The position numbers and the translations under genes are program-made. Under the pieces are notes generated by a model that saw only the letters and a program-made list of their open reading frames with translations, searched no databases and was not told the DNA's origin. 64,000 nt of DNA from Phaeovulum vinaykumarii (GTDB taxonomy: Bacteria > Pseudomonadota > Alphaproteobacteria > Rhodobacterales > Rhodobacteraceae): contig NZ_FTOM01000001.1 of NCBI RefSeq assembly GCF_900156695.1, forward strand, positions 558,001 through 622,000, in the 5' to 3' direction. This document shows, piece after piece, positions 35,260 to 43,712 of this stretch (position 1 is the stretch's first letter; the number at the start of each line of letters is the position of its first letter).

Positions 35260-35934
35260 TCAGCCCTTGGGCGCCAGCAGCCGCAGCGCCGCGCGGATCA
35301 GCGCGCCGGTCTCGGCCTCGCCCCCTCCACCCGCCTCAGCCACCGCCGAGGCCGCCTCCGAGCGCCCATAGCCCAGGTTCACCAGCGCCGAGAGCGCGTC
35401 GGCCTGCGCCGCAGCGGCCCCCGAAGGCGCAGCGGCGGCCGCAGCCGCCTTGCCGCGGCGCGGGGCGGGCGGATCGGGATCCTCGGCGGCGGGGGTGACA
35501 TCGACGCTGAGCGTCGCGCCCATCGCCATGACATTGGGCGCCTTGTCCTTCAGCTCCATCACCACGCGCTGCGCCAGCTTCGGCCCGACACCGGGCGCGG
35601 CCCGCACCGCCCCCCAATCCCCCAGCGCCACCGCGCGCGAGACCCCCTCGGCCCCCAGCGTGCCCAGAATGGCCAGCGACGCCTTGGCGCCGATCCCCTG
35701 CACCGAGGTCAGCAGGCGGTGCCATTCCTTCTCGATCAGGCTGGTAAAGCCGAAAAGCTGGAGCAGATCCTCGCGCACCAGAAGGTCGGTGTAGAGAATG
35801 CAGGCCTCGCCCACCGGCGGCAGGCTGGCGGCCGTGCGCGCCGAGACATGGACGATATAGCCCACCCCGCGCACGTCGATCATCACATGGTCCATCGCCC
35901 GGTGGACGATCACGCCCGACAGCCGCCCGATCAT
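35260..35934 (-). CDS. ruvA: Holliday junction branch migration protein RuvA
   Basis: Binds four-way junctions and loads the RuvB motor (224 aa). N-terminal OB domain [20 protein letters not shown] with GVGYIVHVS; helix-hairpin-helix motifs [17 protein letters not shown] and [20 protein letters not shown]; an Ala-rich flexible linker (about residues 150-175); C-terminal RuvB-binding domain ([16 protein letters not shown]). It overlaps the ruvC stop by four bases. ruvB does not follow. Confidence 0.96.
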   Translation of the reverse strand: MIGRLSGVIVHRAMDHVMIDVRGVGYIVHVSARTAASLPPVGEACILYTDLLVREDLLQLFGFTSLIEKEWHRLLTSVQGIGAKASLAILGTLGAEGVSRAVALGDWGAVRAAPGVGPKLAQRVVMELKDKAPNVMAMGATLSVDVTPAAEDPDPPAPRRGKAAAAAAAPSGAAAAQADALSALVNLGYGRSEAASAVAEAGGGGEAETGALIRAALRLLAPKG

Positions 35935-36464
35935 GCCACGCCCCCGGCCCGCGCCACACCCCGGCCCGCCTGCCCCAGCGCGCGCGCCATGCGGCCCGCC
36001 CCTTGCAGGTGGTGGGCATGGCAGATCGCCACCGCCAGCGCATCGGCCGCGTCGGGCCCGGCCAGATCCACCCCCGGCAGCTGGAAACGCACCATATGCT
36101 CGACCTGGCGCTTCTCGGCATGGCCCACGCCCACCACGGCCTTCTTGACCGCATTGGGGGCATATTCCCCGACCTCAAGCCCCGCCTGCGCCGGCACCAG
36201 AAGCGCGATGCCCCGCGCCTGACCCAGCTTGAGCGTGGCCACGGCGTCCTTGTTGACGAAGGTCTGTTCGACCGCGGCGGTGTCGGGGGCGTGTTCGCGC
36301 AGCACCTCGGTCAGGCCCGCATGCAGCGCCACGAGACGCCGGGCCAGATCGTCGCCCGCCGAATGGATGATGCCGTTGGCGACATGGCGCAGCCGCGGCC
36401 CGTCCACCTCGATCACGCCCCAGCCGAGGTTGCGCAACCCCGGATCGATTCCCAAAACCCGCAT
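35931..36464 (-). CDS. ruvC: Crossover junction endodeoxyribonuclease RuvC
   Basis: Resolves Holliday junctions (177 aa). Active-site acidic residues lie in [14 protein letters not shown] (Asp7), [20 protein letters not shown] (Glu), and [14 protein letters not shown] (two Asp). Length and motif spacing are typical. It starts the ruvC-ruvA unit. The upstream gap of 380 bases is divergent to the DUF1127 gene. Confidence 0.96.
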   Translation of the reverse strand: MRVLGIDPGLRNLGWGVIEVDGPRLRHVANGIIHSAGDDLARRLVALHAGLTEVLREHAPDTAAVEQTFVNKDAVATLKLGQARGIALLVPAQAGLEVGEYAPNAVKKAVVGVGHAEKRQVEHMVRFQLPGVDLAGPDAADALAVAICHAHHLQGAGRMARALGQAGRGVARAGGVA

Positions 36465-36845
36465 GCCGGTCCCCTGCCCCTGCCGCCTCTGCGCCGCCGG
36501 ACCCCGCGAAAAGCCGCCGCGGCGCCTGTGGCCTTTTGTCCCTGACTAGCACGAAAAGCGAACATCCGAAAGAGCGGCACAATCACGCGACATGCACGAG
36601 GTCGCTGACGCGATGTCGGTTTTCGACATTCGCCCGACCGAAAGCGACCGGTTTTCGGCCCTGACATTCACGAAGCGCAACACTGCCGTAGCAGCTGCTT
36701 AACACACCGAAAACCCATGCAGAAATCGCATCTCGGGGCTGAATTTCCACCCCTTGCCTTTGTTGATTGTCCGATCAATCTAGCACCCAAGGGGCACCGA
36801 TGCCCGCAAGACACGCAGTTTGTGAACACGGAAAGGAGGGCCAAG
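36465..36845. promoter_or_regulatory. Divergent region between ruvC and the DUF1127 gene
   Basis: Relatively AT-rich. CTTGCC (36753-36758) and CAATCT (36776-36781), 17 bases apart, resemble a heat-shock sigma factor (RpoH) promoter pointing at the DUF1127 gene; this is a weak match. TTGAT and ATCAA also occur here but six bases apart, so this is not an FNR box. A short ORF at 36613-36702 is listed separately. Confidence 0.4.
36613..36702 (+). CDS. Possible 29-aa peptide sharing the DUF1127 N-terminus
   Basis: Reads MSVFDIRPTESDRFSALTF and continues for ten residues to a TAA. The first six residues, MSVFDI, and the DNA around them match the start of the DUF1127 gene 233 bases downstream (MSVFDIAHG) in 18 of 19 bases. 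A GAGG lies 11 bases upstream, which is far for a ribosome-binding site. The start region also forms an inverted repeat, ATGTCG-N5-CGACAT (36613-36629). It could be a real leader peptide, a decayed paralogue, or a chance copy used for regulation. Confidence 0.3.
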   Translation: MSVFDIRPTESDRFSALTFTKRNTAVAAA

Positions 36846-37040
36846 ATGTCCGTTTTCGACATCGCCCATGGCACGCGACGGCACAGTCTGGCCGGTTTTC
36901 TCCAGCCGCTGGTGACGGCCTTCGAGGCGTGGAATGACGCCCGCCATACCCGCGCCGCCTTGCAGATGCTTTCGGACCGCGAGCTTGACGACATCGGCCT
37001 GACCCGCGCCGAGATCGAGACCGTCGCACGGCGCCGCTGA
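36846..37040 (+). CDS. DUF1127 domain small protein
   Basis: A 64-aa Arg-rich protein, MSVFDIAHGTRRHSLAGFLQ at the start and the DUF1127 core LQMLSDRELDDIGLTRAEIE near the end. AAAGGAGGGCCAAG before the ATG is a strong ribosome-binding site. In Rhodobacter sphaeroides a DUF1127 protein (CcaF1) is made from a stress-induced mRNA whose 3' part yields small RNAs, and it affects RNA turnover. Here, too, the coding part is followed by a highly structured 3' region and a terminator, so a similar dual mRNA/sRNA output is possible. Confidence 0.9.
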   Translation: MSVFDIAHGTRRHSLAGFLQPLVTAFEAWNDARHTRAALQMLSDRELDDIGLTRAEIETVARRR

Positions 37041-37081
37041 CGCCGCCCCCTGAATTCCCGCGTTCCTGTCTGCGCATCGCG

Positions 37082-37163
37082 CAGTGTCGGAAACACTGGC
37101 CACATCCCGTTGGTGGCCGTTCTGCCCGTGACACGGCGCCCCTTTGCGGGACCGGTCACGGGC
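37082..37163 (+). ncRNA. Candidate 3'-UTR small RNA of the DUF1127 transcript
   Basis: Three stems follow one another: CAGTGT-CGGAA-ACACTG (37082-37098), GGCCAC-N9-GTGGCC (37098-37118) and the terminator stem. The first two are perfect and back to back. In R. sphaeroides sRNAs are cut from the DUF1127 (RSP_6037) mRNA, but their CCUCCUCCC loop motif is not seen here. The call as an sRNA is inference from structure and context. Confidence 0.4.
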
Positions 37164-37169
37164 CTTTTT
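37123..37169 (+). terminator. Intrinsic terminator after the DUF1127 gene
   Basis: Nine-base arms GCCCGTGAC (37123-37131) and GTCACGGGC (37155-37163), large loop, then five T residues. It ends the DUF1127 transcript before the convergent dxs gene. Confidence 0.85.
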
Positions 37170-37239
37170 CATTTTGGGCGTCGCGCGGCGCCACTGTCCT
37201 TCGGGCAGGGGGCGCTGTCTCGGGCGCGCCCCGGCCCTG

Positions 37240-39222
37240 TCATCCGCGCCCCGAAACCACGCGTGCGGTGGCGGCAATGTCGCCGGCGGTCAGGCCGGCT
37301 TCGGCATACATCTCGGCCGGGCTGGCCTGGTCGATGAAGCGATCGGGCAGCATCATCGTGCGCACGCGCAGGCCGCCGTCCAGCCGCCCCGAGGCCGCCA
37401 GATGGTGCAGCACATGCGCGCCGAAACCGCCCGAGGCGCCCTGCTCCACCGTCACCAGCCCGCCGTGATGCGCCACCAGCCGGTCGATCAGATCGGTGTC
37501 GAGCGGGCGGGCAAAGCGTGCATCGGCCACGGTGGCCGAGATGCCCTGCCCCGCCAGCGCCTCGGCCGCGGCCAGGCATTCGCCCAGATGCGCGCCATAG
37601 GACAGGATCGCCACATCGGTCCCCTCGCGCAGGATACGGCCCCGGCCGATCTCGAGAACCTCGCCGCGTTCGGGGATCGGCACGCCCCGGCCCGCGCCGC
37701 GCGGATAGCGAAACGCGATGGGCCCGTCGTCATGGGCCACGGCGGTCTCGACCATATGGACCAGCTCGGCCTCGTCGGCGGCGGCCATCACCACCATGTT
37801 CGGCAGGTTCGCCAGGAAGGCGATGTCGAAGCTGCCGGCATGGGTGGCGCCGTCCTGCCCCACCAGCCCCGCGCGGTCGATGGCAAAGCGCACCGGCAGA
37901 CCCTGAAGCGCCACGTCATGCACCACCTGGTCGTAGCCGCGTTGCAGGAAGGTCGAATAGATCGCGCAGAAGGGCCGCAGCCCCGCCGCCGCCAGCGCCG
38001 CGGCAAAGGTCACGCCATGCTGTTCGGCAATGCCCACGTCGAAGACCCGGCGCGGGAATTGGCGCGCCATGATGTCGAGCCCCGTCCCCGAGGGCATGGC
38101 CGCGGTGATCCCGATGATCGAGGGGTCGCGCCCGGCGGCCGCGGTCAGCGCCTGCCCGAAGACCGAGGTATAGGAGGGCGCATTCGCGGGCTTGGATTTC
38201 GCCACCCCCGTCGCCGGGTCGAACGTGCCGACCCCGTGATAGGTGTCGGGCGCGGCCTCGGCGGGGGCATAGCCCTTGCCCTTGACCGTCTGGACATGGA
38301 TCAGCACCGGCCCGTCGGCCCGCGCCCGCGCCGCGCGCAGGCAGGCCAGCAGCTCGGGCAGGTCATGGCCGTCGACCGGACCGATATAGGTGAAGCCCAG
38401 CTCCTCGAAGAGCGTGGCGCCCCCCTGAAGCCCTGTCACCAGACGCCGCGCGCGCCGCGCCCCCTCGCGCCAGGGGCCGGGCAGCGCCGATTCCACACCG
38501 TCAGCCACCTGCTTGAGCGCAGCCAGCGGCAGGGTCTCGCCCAGCCGGGTCAGATATTGCGACATCGCCCCCACCGGCGGCGCGATCGACATGTCGTTGT
38601 CGTTCAGGATCACGAACAGCCGCGTGCCCAGATCGCCGGCATGGTTCATCGCCTCGTAGGCCATGCCCGCGGTGATCGAGCCATCCCCGATGACCGCGAT
38701 CGCATCGCCCGTGGGCGCGCCCAGCTCGCGGCCCTGCGCAAACCCCAGCGCCGCCGAGATCGAGGTCGAGGAATGCGCCGCCCCGAAGGGGTCATAGGGG
38801 CTTTCGGCGCGCTTGGTGAAGCCCGAGATCCCGTCCTTCTGGCGCAGCCCCGCCATCGCCGCGCGCCGCCCGGTCAGGATCTTGTGCGGGTAGCATTGGT
38901 GGCCCACGTCCCAGACCAGCTTGTCGGCGGGCGTGTTGAACACCGCATGCAGCGCGACGGTCAGCTCGACCACCCCCAGCGACGAGGCCAGATGCCCGCC
39001 CGTGCGCGCCACATCGGCCACCACCTCGCGGCGCAGCTCATCGGCCAGCGCGACCAGCTCGGCATCGCTCAGCCCGCGCAGATCGGCCGGCCCGCTGATC
39101 CGGTCCAGAAGCGGCGTGCCCAGCGTGTCGGGCAGGGCCGGGGCTGTGGCCTGTGCGCCGGATGCTGGTGCGTCGGGGTGCGGCGTGTCGGATTGGGCGG
39201 CGGGGTGGTCTTCGGGGATCAT
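37240..39222 (-). CDS. dxs: 1-Deoxy-D-xylulose-5-phosphate synthase
   Basis: Thiamine-diphosphate enzyme that condenses pyruvate and glyceraldehyde 3-phosphate, the entry to the MEP isoprenoid pathway feeding carotenoids, the bacteriochlorophyll tail and quinones. The 660-aa product shows [16 protein letters not shown], the TPP motif [18 protein letters not shown] ending in [13 protein letters not shown] and the catalytic Glu in [17 protein letters not shown]. The ATG at 39222 is preferred to a TTG 24 bases earlier. An unusual Pro/Ala-rich leader of about 30 residues precedes the usual N-terminus ([18 protein letters not shown]). It lies just behind the puf operon, as in other Rhodobacter species, but beyond the puf terminator. 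Confidence 0.96.
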   Translation of the reverse strand: MIPEDHPAAQSDTPHPDAPASGAQATAPALPDTLGTPLLDRISGPADLRGLSDAELVALADELRREVVADVARTGGHLASSLGVVELTVALHAVFNTPADKLVWDVGHQCYPHKILTGRRAAMAGLRQKDGISGFTKRAESPYDPFGAAHSSTSISAALGFAQGRELGAPTGDAIAVIGDGSITAGMAYEAMNHAGDLGTRLFVILNDNDMSIAPPVGAMSQYLTRLGETLPLAALKQVADGVESALPGPWREGARRARRLVTGLQGGATLFEELGFTYIGPVDGHDLPELLACLRAARARADGPVLIHVQTVKGKGYAPAEAAPDTYHGVGTFDPATGVAKSKPANAPSYTSVFGQALTAAAGRDPSIIGITAAMPSGTGLDIMARQFPRRVFDVGIAEQHGVTFAAALAAAGLRPFCAIYSTFLQRGYDQVVHDVALQGLPVRFAIDRAGLVGQDGATHAGSFDIAFLANLPNMVVMAAADEAELVHMVETAVAHDDGPIAFRYPRGAGRGVPIPERGEVLEIGRGRILREGTDVAILSYGAHLGECLAAAEALAGQGISATVADARFARPLDTDLIDRLVAHHGGLVTVEQGASGGFGAHVLHHLAASGRLDGGLRVRTMMLPDRFIDQASPAEMYAEAGLTAGDIAATARVVSGRG

Positions 39223-39372
39223 GGCGGGCTCGGCTTTGGGCTGCAATCTGGAACGAAGCTAAAGTGTCAGGCGCGCTTGTCCAGACATGATCTGGGCTGC
39301 GGCCCCGCCCGCGCCGCCGGATCGCCGCGCAGCCGCGGCCCGGACCGCCGCGGGCGGGAGGCCCGAAATGCG

Positions 39373-39406
39373 AAAATCGGGGCAGCCCGGAAGGACTGCC
39401 CCGATT
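39373..39406 (-). terminator. Intrinsic terminator of the puf operon
   Basis: Perfect 11-base arms AATCGGGGCAG (39375-39385) and CTGCCCCGATT (39396-39406). On the minus strand the stem ends in a short T-run (four T in total). It lies 37 bases past the pufX stop and before dxs. Confidence 0.8.
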
Positions 39407-39442
39407 GGTTCGGCCTGGCGCCCGGGGGCGCCTGCCGGCGTC

Positions 39443-39664
39443 TTATTTACCGTCCATCACGTTCACGGGGAAGATGGTGTTCGGATAGGGCGCCTCGCGG
39501 GTGCGCTCGCTCATGAACGAACCGAAGAAGGTGAAGAACAGGACGAAGAAGGTCACACCGACGAAGACGATCGCCGAATAGCCCATGCCCTTGCCCATCT
39601 CCGTGGCGGCGAGTTTCGCCATGTCCGCCTTGGTGGCGCCTTCGAGATAGTGTTTCTCAGCCAT
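39443..39664 (-). CDS. pufX: Photosynthetic reaction centre core protein PufX
   Basis: Single-helix protein (73 aa) that opens the LH1 ring so quinone can exchange with the reaction centre. Sequence MAEKHYLEGATKADMAKLAA, then the helix with Gly-rich face (MGKGMGYSAIVFVGVTFFVL), and REAPYPNTIFPVN at the C-terminus. From memory this is much closer to Rhodobacter veldkampii PufX than to those of R. sphaeroides or R. capsulatus. The position behind pufM is diagnostic. AGGAGG lies nine bases before the ATG. Confidence 0.93.
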   Translation of the reverse strand: MAEKHYLEGATKADMAKLAATEMGKGMGYSAIVFVGVTFFVLFFTFFGSFMSERTREAPYPNTIFPVNVMDGK

Positions 39665-39682
39665 TGTACCGGTCCTCCTGGA

Positions 39683-40603
39683 TCACAGCGGAGCTTTGAA
39701 GCCGTGGATCTCGGCCCAGAGCGCCCAGTTTTCGACGACCGTGCCCGAGAGCAGGATGCCGATACCACCGGTCAGCGGGGTGAGAACCGCAAACCACCAG
39801 GCCCAGCGGTGGATGCCTTCCATGGTGGCGTTGAAGCCCATGGTCCAGCGCCAGAACAGAGCCGCACGTTCCGCCGCGGTGCCGCGATCGACGATCTGCT
39901 CCAGCTCGCGCTCGCCGCCCAGACGCGACACCGCAAGGATGGTGGCGCCGTGCATGGCGAAGAGCATGGTCGAACCGTAGAGGAAGGCGATCGAAAGCGC
40001 GTGGAAGGGGTTGTAGAACAGGTTCCCGTGAATGAGCGAGAAGTTGTTCGTCCAATCCAGGTGCGGGAAGATGCCGTAGGGCACGGCTTCCGACCACGAT
40101 CCCATCAGGATCGGACGGAAGAAGCTCAGGCAGAACATCAGCCACAGCGCCGCGGCAAAGGCCCAGGCGGTGTGCTTGCCCATGCCCAGGTCAGCCGCAC
40201 GTTTGTAGGTGCGGGCCCACCACAGCAGGACCGAGAGCATCAGGAAGAACGACGCGATGATCCACAGACCACCGTCCCACAGGGGCGCAAAGCCCAGGCC
40301 ATATTCCTCGGGCGGCGGGAACATGCCAGCGCGGAACAGCTCGCGGATGAAGATCACGGGCGACCAATCGGCCTGACGCAGGAAGTCGATGCCAACGAGG
40401 AGGAACCACATGGCGCCGAACATGATCGAGGCGATGCCCAGCGAACCCAGGTAGATCGGGCCGATCTGCGCGTTGCCGAAGTAACCCGCCAGCGTCGAGC
40501 TGGTGGTGCCGGTCGTGCGGCTCGAGAGGTCGACCTCTTCGGTCAGACCCATCTCGGGTTTGCCGGCGACCTGAACCTGCGTGAAGATGTTTTGATATTC
40601 CAT
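39683..40603 (-). CDS. pufM: Photosynthetic reaction centre subunit M
   Basis: Membrane subunit with five helices that binds bacteriochlorophylls, bacteriopheophytin, QA and the non-heme iron (306 aa). Landmarks: [14 protein letters not shown], the special-pair His in [16 protein letters not shown], iron-ligand His in [12 protein letters not shown] and [13 protein letters not shown], and iron-ligand Glu in [15 protein letters not shown]. Length matches other Rhodobacter M subunits. It starts 15 bases after pufL. Confidence 0.98.
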   Translation of the reverse strand: MEYQNIFTQVQVAGKPEMGLTEEVDLSSRTTGTTSSTLAGYFGNAQIGPIYLGSLGIASIMFGAMWFLLVGIDFLRQADWSPVIFIRELFRAGMFPPPEEYGLGFAPLWDGGLWIIASFFLMLSVLLWWARTYKRAADLGMGKHTAWAFAAALWLMFCLSFFRPILMGSWSEAVPYGIFPHLDWTNNFSLIHGNLFYNPFHALSIAFLYGSTMLFAMHGATILAVSRLGGERELEQIVDRGTAAERAALFWRWTMGFNATMEGIHRWAWWFAVLTPLTGGIGILLSGTVVENWALWAEIHGFKAPL

Positions 40604-40618
40604 TTCAGGTTCCTCCGC

Positions 40619-41449
40619 TTACAGGTCGGCCCAGAACGGCAGGTCGTACCACCAGTTCCACCAGTCGACCCACGGATCGAACCAGACCGTACCGGAAACG
40701 ATGATACAGGCAGCCGACCAGAAGGCAGCATTGAGAGCCAGCAGAAGGCCCAGACGGTGAATACCCAGCGTGCCGATCGAATAGCCCACGAGGTCACGGA
40801 AGAAGGTGTCTTCGTGATCGGGGGTGCGCATTTCCTTGCCCGGCTCGGGGTTGGCGGCCGAAAGGACAAGCGCGCCATGCAGACCGAGCGCCAGCGTGGT
40901 CGTGAAGAACAGGCTGATGCCGAGCATGTGCAGCGGGTTGTAGTGGAAGTTACCGTATTGGTAGCCGGTGTTGCTCACCCACTCGAGGTGCGTGAACACG
41001 CCATACTGGAAGCCGTAGCCCCAGGCCCCCATCAGCGCCGGACGGATCACCACGATCGAGACATAAGCCAGGATCGCGAAAGCGAAGGCGAAGGGGATGT
41101 GCAGGCCAATGCCCAGTTTGCGGCAGATTTCGACTTCGCGCAGAGCCCAGGACACGAAGGCCCCGATCGCGCAGATCGTCACGATCTGCCAGATGCCACC
41201 CTCGCGGAGCGGAGCTCCATGAAGGCCATATTCAAGGGGGGGCGGGTTGATGGAGATCAACAGCGGGTTCCAGGTGTCACCCAACGATGCTCCAAAGAGG
41301 ATCATCAGCGTGCCCAGAGCCGCGAAGAAGATCGCGGTGACCCCAAAGAAGCCGACGTAGAAAGGGCCGACCCAGAAGTCAAACAGGTTCCCGCCGATCA
41401 GCGTGCCGCCCGGCACGCGGTATTTTCGTTCGAAGCTGAGCAATGCCAT
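40619..41449 (-). CDS. pufL: Photosynthetic reaction centre subunit L
   Basis: Membrane subunit carrying the active electron-transfer branch and QB site (276 aa). Landmarks: [20 protein letters not shown], special-pair His in [19 protein letters not shown], iron-ligand His in [13 protein letters not shown] and [15 protein letters not shown], and the [13 protein letters not shown]-terminus. GGAGAGTGAAGC precedes the ATG. Between pufA and pufL there is a strong hairpin. Confidence 0.98.
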   Translation of the reverse strand: MALLSFERKYRVPGGTLIGGNLFDFWVGPFYVGFFGVTAIFFAALGTLMILFGASLGDTWNPLLISINPPPLEYGLHGAPLREGGIWQIVTICAIGAFVSWALREVEICRKLGIGLHIPFAFAFAILAYVSIVVIRPALMGAWGYGFQYGVFTHLEWVSNTGYQYGNFHYNPLHMLGISLFFTTTLALGLHGALVLSAANPEPGKEMRTPDHEDTFFRDLVGYSIGTLGIHRLGLLLALNAAFWSAACIIVSGTVWFDPWVDWWNWWYDLPFWADL

Positions 41450-41516
41450 GCTTCACTCTCCGCTTTCTGTCGGCCCGAAGCTTTCAGCTTTGGGACCTCG
41501 ATGCCGATTGTTCTGG

Positions 41517-41546
41517 TGTCGCGGGCGACCGGGACCGCCCGCGACA
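41517..41546 (-). promoter_or_regulatory. Intercistronic hairpin between pufA and pufL
   Basis: Perfect 11-base arms TGTCGCGGGCG (41517-41527) and CGCCCGCGACA (41536-41546) with an 8-base loop, 14 bases past the pufA stop. A hairpin at this place in R. capsulatus and R. sphaeroides protects the pufBA segment from 3' decay, giving excess LH1 over reaction centre. The same role is expected here. Confidence 0.85.
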
Positions 41547-41560
41547 ACGGGTTTTCCCGA

Positions 41561-41734
41561 TTATTCGGCGGCGACGCGCTCGTACTTCGCGTTCGAGAGG
41601 TCGAGCCAGTTGAAGCCCGGGTTGCTCAGCAGCATCAGGTGGATCATCACCGCGAGCAGGAACAGGAAGACGCCTTGCGCGACGAAAACGCGACGGGGGT
41701 CGAAGATCATCCAGATCTTGTAGAAGTTCGCCAT
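41561..41734 (-). CDS. pufA: Light-harvesting 1 alpha polypeptide
   Basis: A 57-aa LH1 antenna protein: [20 protein letters not shown], a membrane helix with the bacteriochlorophyll-ligand His32 ([16 protein letters not shown]) and a polar tail ([13 protein letters not shown]). Motifs [14 protein letters not shown] and the HLMLLS region are characteristic. It begins 13 bases after pufB; AGGAGG overlaps the pufB stop region. Confidence 0.97.
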   Translation of the reverse strand: MANFYKIWMIFDPRRVFVAQGVFLFLLAVMIHLMLLSNPGFNWLDLSNAKYERVAAE

Positions 41735-41747
41735 GTCTTAGTCCTCC

Positions 41748-41894
41748 TCAGAACCACGGATTCCAGATGAACACGGCCAGGTGCGCGACGATCGCAACCG
41801 CAACGAACAGCCACAGGCCATTCAGGTACACGGAATGCAGTTCTTGCGCCTGCTGGTCGGTGAGCCCCGTGAAGCTCAGGTCTTTATCAGCCAT
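41748..41894 (-). CDS. pufB: Light-harvesting 1 beta polypeptide
   Basis: A 48-aa LH1 antenna protein, [20 protein letters not shown] then a membrane helix with the bacteriochlorophyll-ligand His38 ([16 protein letters not shown]). The sequence [20 protein letters not shown] is the beta-chain signature. GGAGG lies six bases before the ATG. First structural gene of the pufBALMX segment; 121 bases separate it from pufQ. Confidence 0.97.
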   Translation of the reverse strand: MADKDLSFTGLTDQQAQELHSVYLNGLWLFVAVAIVAHLAVFIWNPWF

Positions 41895-42015
41895 ATTATC
41901 CTCCGGATCGTCAGACTGAAGCCGCGCACCCCGCGGCCGGGTTTACGGGTCGGGCGGGCTGCCCCCCCGAATTTCCACCGCCCACCATGGGCGGCGAAAG
42001 CGGTATCCCGCCCTT

Positions 42016-42234
42016 TCAGGCGAGGAAAATCATCGGCGTGATCGCGCCCGCTTCCTCAAGCGCGCGTGCCACGGGCCCCTGGACCGGGGCTCGACCGCCG
42101 AGAACCGGCGAGAGCGCCCACCCCAGAAGGGTGAAGGGCAATGTGATCATGAAGATCAGAACGAAGAACACCTTGTATTCGAGCCGCTGCGCACGGTGGG
42201 CCTTGGCTCTGGGTGCACCGAGTTGATCGGTCAT
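42016..42234 (-). CDS. pufQ: PufQ, bacteriochlorophyll-related protein
   Basis: Small membrane protein (72 aa) required for normal bacteriochlorophyll formation in R. capsulatus, possibly as a carrier of intermediates. Starts MTDQLGAPRAKAHRAQRLEY and has one helix (VFFVLIFMITLPFTLLGWAL). Its place between bchZ and pufB is diagnostic. GGGGGATGAAACG precedes the ATG. The start is 16 bases after the bchZ stop. Confidence 0.93.
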   Translation of the reverse strand: MTDQLGAPRAKAHRAQRLEYKVFFVLIFMITLPFTLLGWALSPVLGGRAPVQGPVARALEEAGAITPMIFLA

Positions 42235-42250
42235 CGTTTCATCCCCCTTG

Positions 42251-43711
42251 TCAGATCGAAACCTTGCCACGCAAGGCCTCGACGGTCTCTTTGACGACCC
42301 TTTCAGCACCCGCTTCGAGCGCCGCCTTCTCAGCTGCATCGCGCAAGGCGCGCGCGGCGCTGATCCGGGTCAGGATCGGGTGTTCGGCCACGATGCGGTC
42401 CAGTTCGGCCTGGGCATCGGCGTCCCACGGAAAATCCCTGCGCAGTGTTGCCGGGGTCGCTTCGGCGCTGTCGAGGTCACTTCCCAGAGGCAAGATCTGG
42501 AACAGAGCATCGAACAAACCGTTACAAACTTCCTGCACCAACCACACTGCTCCTGCATAGCCCATGTAGGGGGTGCCCGTCGCGCGGCGGATCGCCGCGC
42601 CGGGGAAGGAAGCTGGGATGAAAACCGGCGCCGGACCATGCCCAGAGCGCAGTTCTGCAAGGTAAATTTTCTCGTTGATCGACCCGAAGACGATCAGCGG
42701 ACGATGCTGTCGCAGGGCTGCACGCACGGATTCGTTATTGGTCTTTTCCCCCCGCTTGCGCGAAACGGAAAAGCTGCACGGAAATCCGAGATCGTTTTCG
42801 AGAAAGGACCGAATGCCGCGGGCATAGGTGTCCGAGGCCACGATCCCGAAATTCGCCGTCGCAAAGAAGTCCTGCGTGACGGATCGCCACAGATCCCACA
42901 GCGGCTTCAGCGTCGAATGCTTCTCGCGGGCGATGAAGGGCTCGGGGTCCAGATCCAGAAGCTCGCCCAGCTTGCGCAGGAACTTCGTGGTCGAATCAAG
43001 CCCGATCGGCGCTTGCAGGTAGGGCTTGCCCAGAACCTCGGCCAGACCGCGCCCGAATTCGCGATACATGACGATGTTGACGTCGGCATTCACCAGGTTG
43101 CGCATCTCGGCGACATGGGCGCCCAGCGGCATCACCATGTTCACCTCGGCCCCGATTCCCTCGACCAGGCGCCGGATCTCGTGCAGGTCCGAGGCCATGT
43201 TGAAAACCCCGTACATCGGCCCCAGGATGTTGACCCGTGGCTTGGCGCCCGGTTCGCGCTTGGCCTCGCGCGGCATGCGCCCCTTGGTCATCCCGAATTC
43301 CGAGAAGATCCAGGTCATCGCCCGGTCGGCGGCTTCCCATTGGTCCTCGTCGATGGTGCGGGGCAGGAAGCGCTGGATGTTGGTGCCCATGGGCGTGACG
43401 CCGCCGCCGATCATCTCGGCGATCGAGCCGGTCACCACCACGGCGGGCAAGGCCGGGTCGAGCGTCTTCCAGGCGCGCCACATGGCGCCCTCGGTGCCCT
43501 CGCGGCCCAGCTCCTCCTCGCCGAGGCCGGTCACCACGATGGGCAGCTCGTGCGGGGGCAGGCCGTCGGTGTAATGCAGCACCGAGGTCACGGGCAGGTT
43601 CTCGCAGCCCACGGGGCCGTCGATCACCACCTGAAGGCCCTTCACGGCGCAGAAGGCATAGACCGCGCCCCAGTAGCCGCCCGCGCGATCATGGTCGAGG
43701 ATCAGCGTCAT
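42251..43711 (-). CDS. bchZ: Chlorophyllide a reductase subunit Z
   Basis: NifK-like subunit of chlorophyllide a oxidoreductase, which reduces ring B on the way to bacteriochlorophyll (486 aa). Cluster and family features: [20 protein letters not shown] with [20 protein letters not shown], and [20 protein letters not shown]. The enzyme is a nitrogenase relative; BchX supplies electrons to BchY-BchZ. The start lies one base after the bchY stop. No anomaly seen. Confidence 0.97.
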   Translation of the reverse strand: MTLILDHDRAGGYWGAVYAFCAVKGLQVVIDGPVGCENLPVTSVLHYTDGLPPHELPIVVTGLGEEELGREGTEGAMWRAWKTLDPALPAVVVTGSIAEMIGGGVTPMGTNIQRFLPRTIDEDQWEAADRAMTWIFSEFGMTKGRMPREAKREPGAKPRVNILGPMYGVFNMASDLHEIRRLVEGIGAEVNMVMPLGAHVAEMRNLVNADVNIVMYREFGRGLAEVLGKPYLQAPIGLDSTTKFLRKLGELLDLDPEPFIAREKHSTLKPLWDLWRSVTQDFFATANFGIVASDTYARGIRSFLENDLGFPCSFSVSRKRGEKTNNESVRAALRQHRPLIVFGSINEKIYLAELRSGHGPAPVFIPASFPGAAIRRATGTPYMGYAGAVWLVQEVCNGLFDALFQILPLGSDLDSAEATPATLRRDFPWDADAQAELDRIVAEHPILTRISAARALRDAAEKAALEAGAERVVKETVEALRGKVSI

Positions 43712-43712
43712 C

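Noticed and set aside
36763-36780. TTGAT...ATCAA before the DUF1127 gene as an FNR site
   Set aside because: The half-sites are six bases apart, whereas FNR sites require four.
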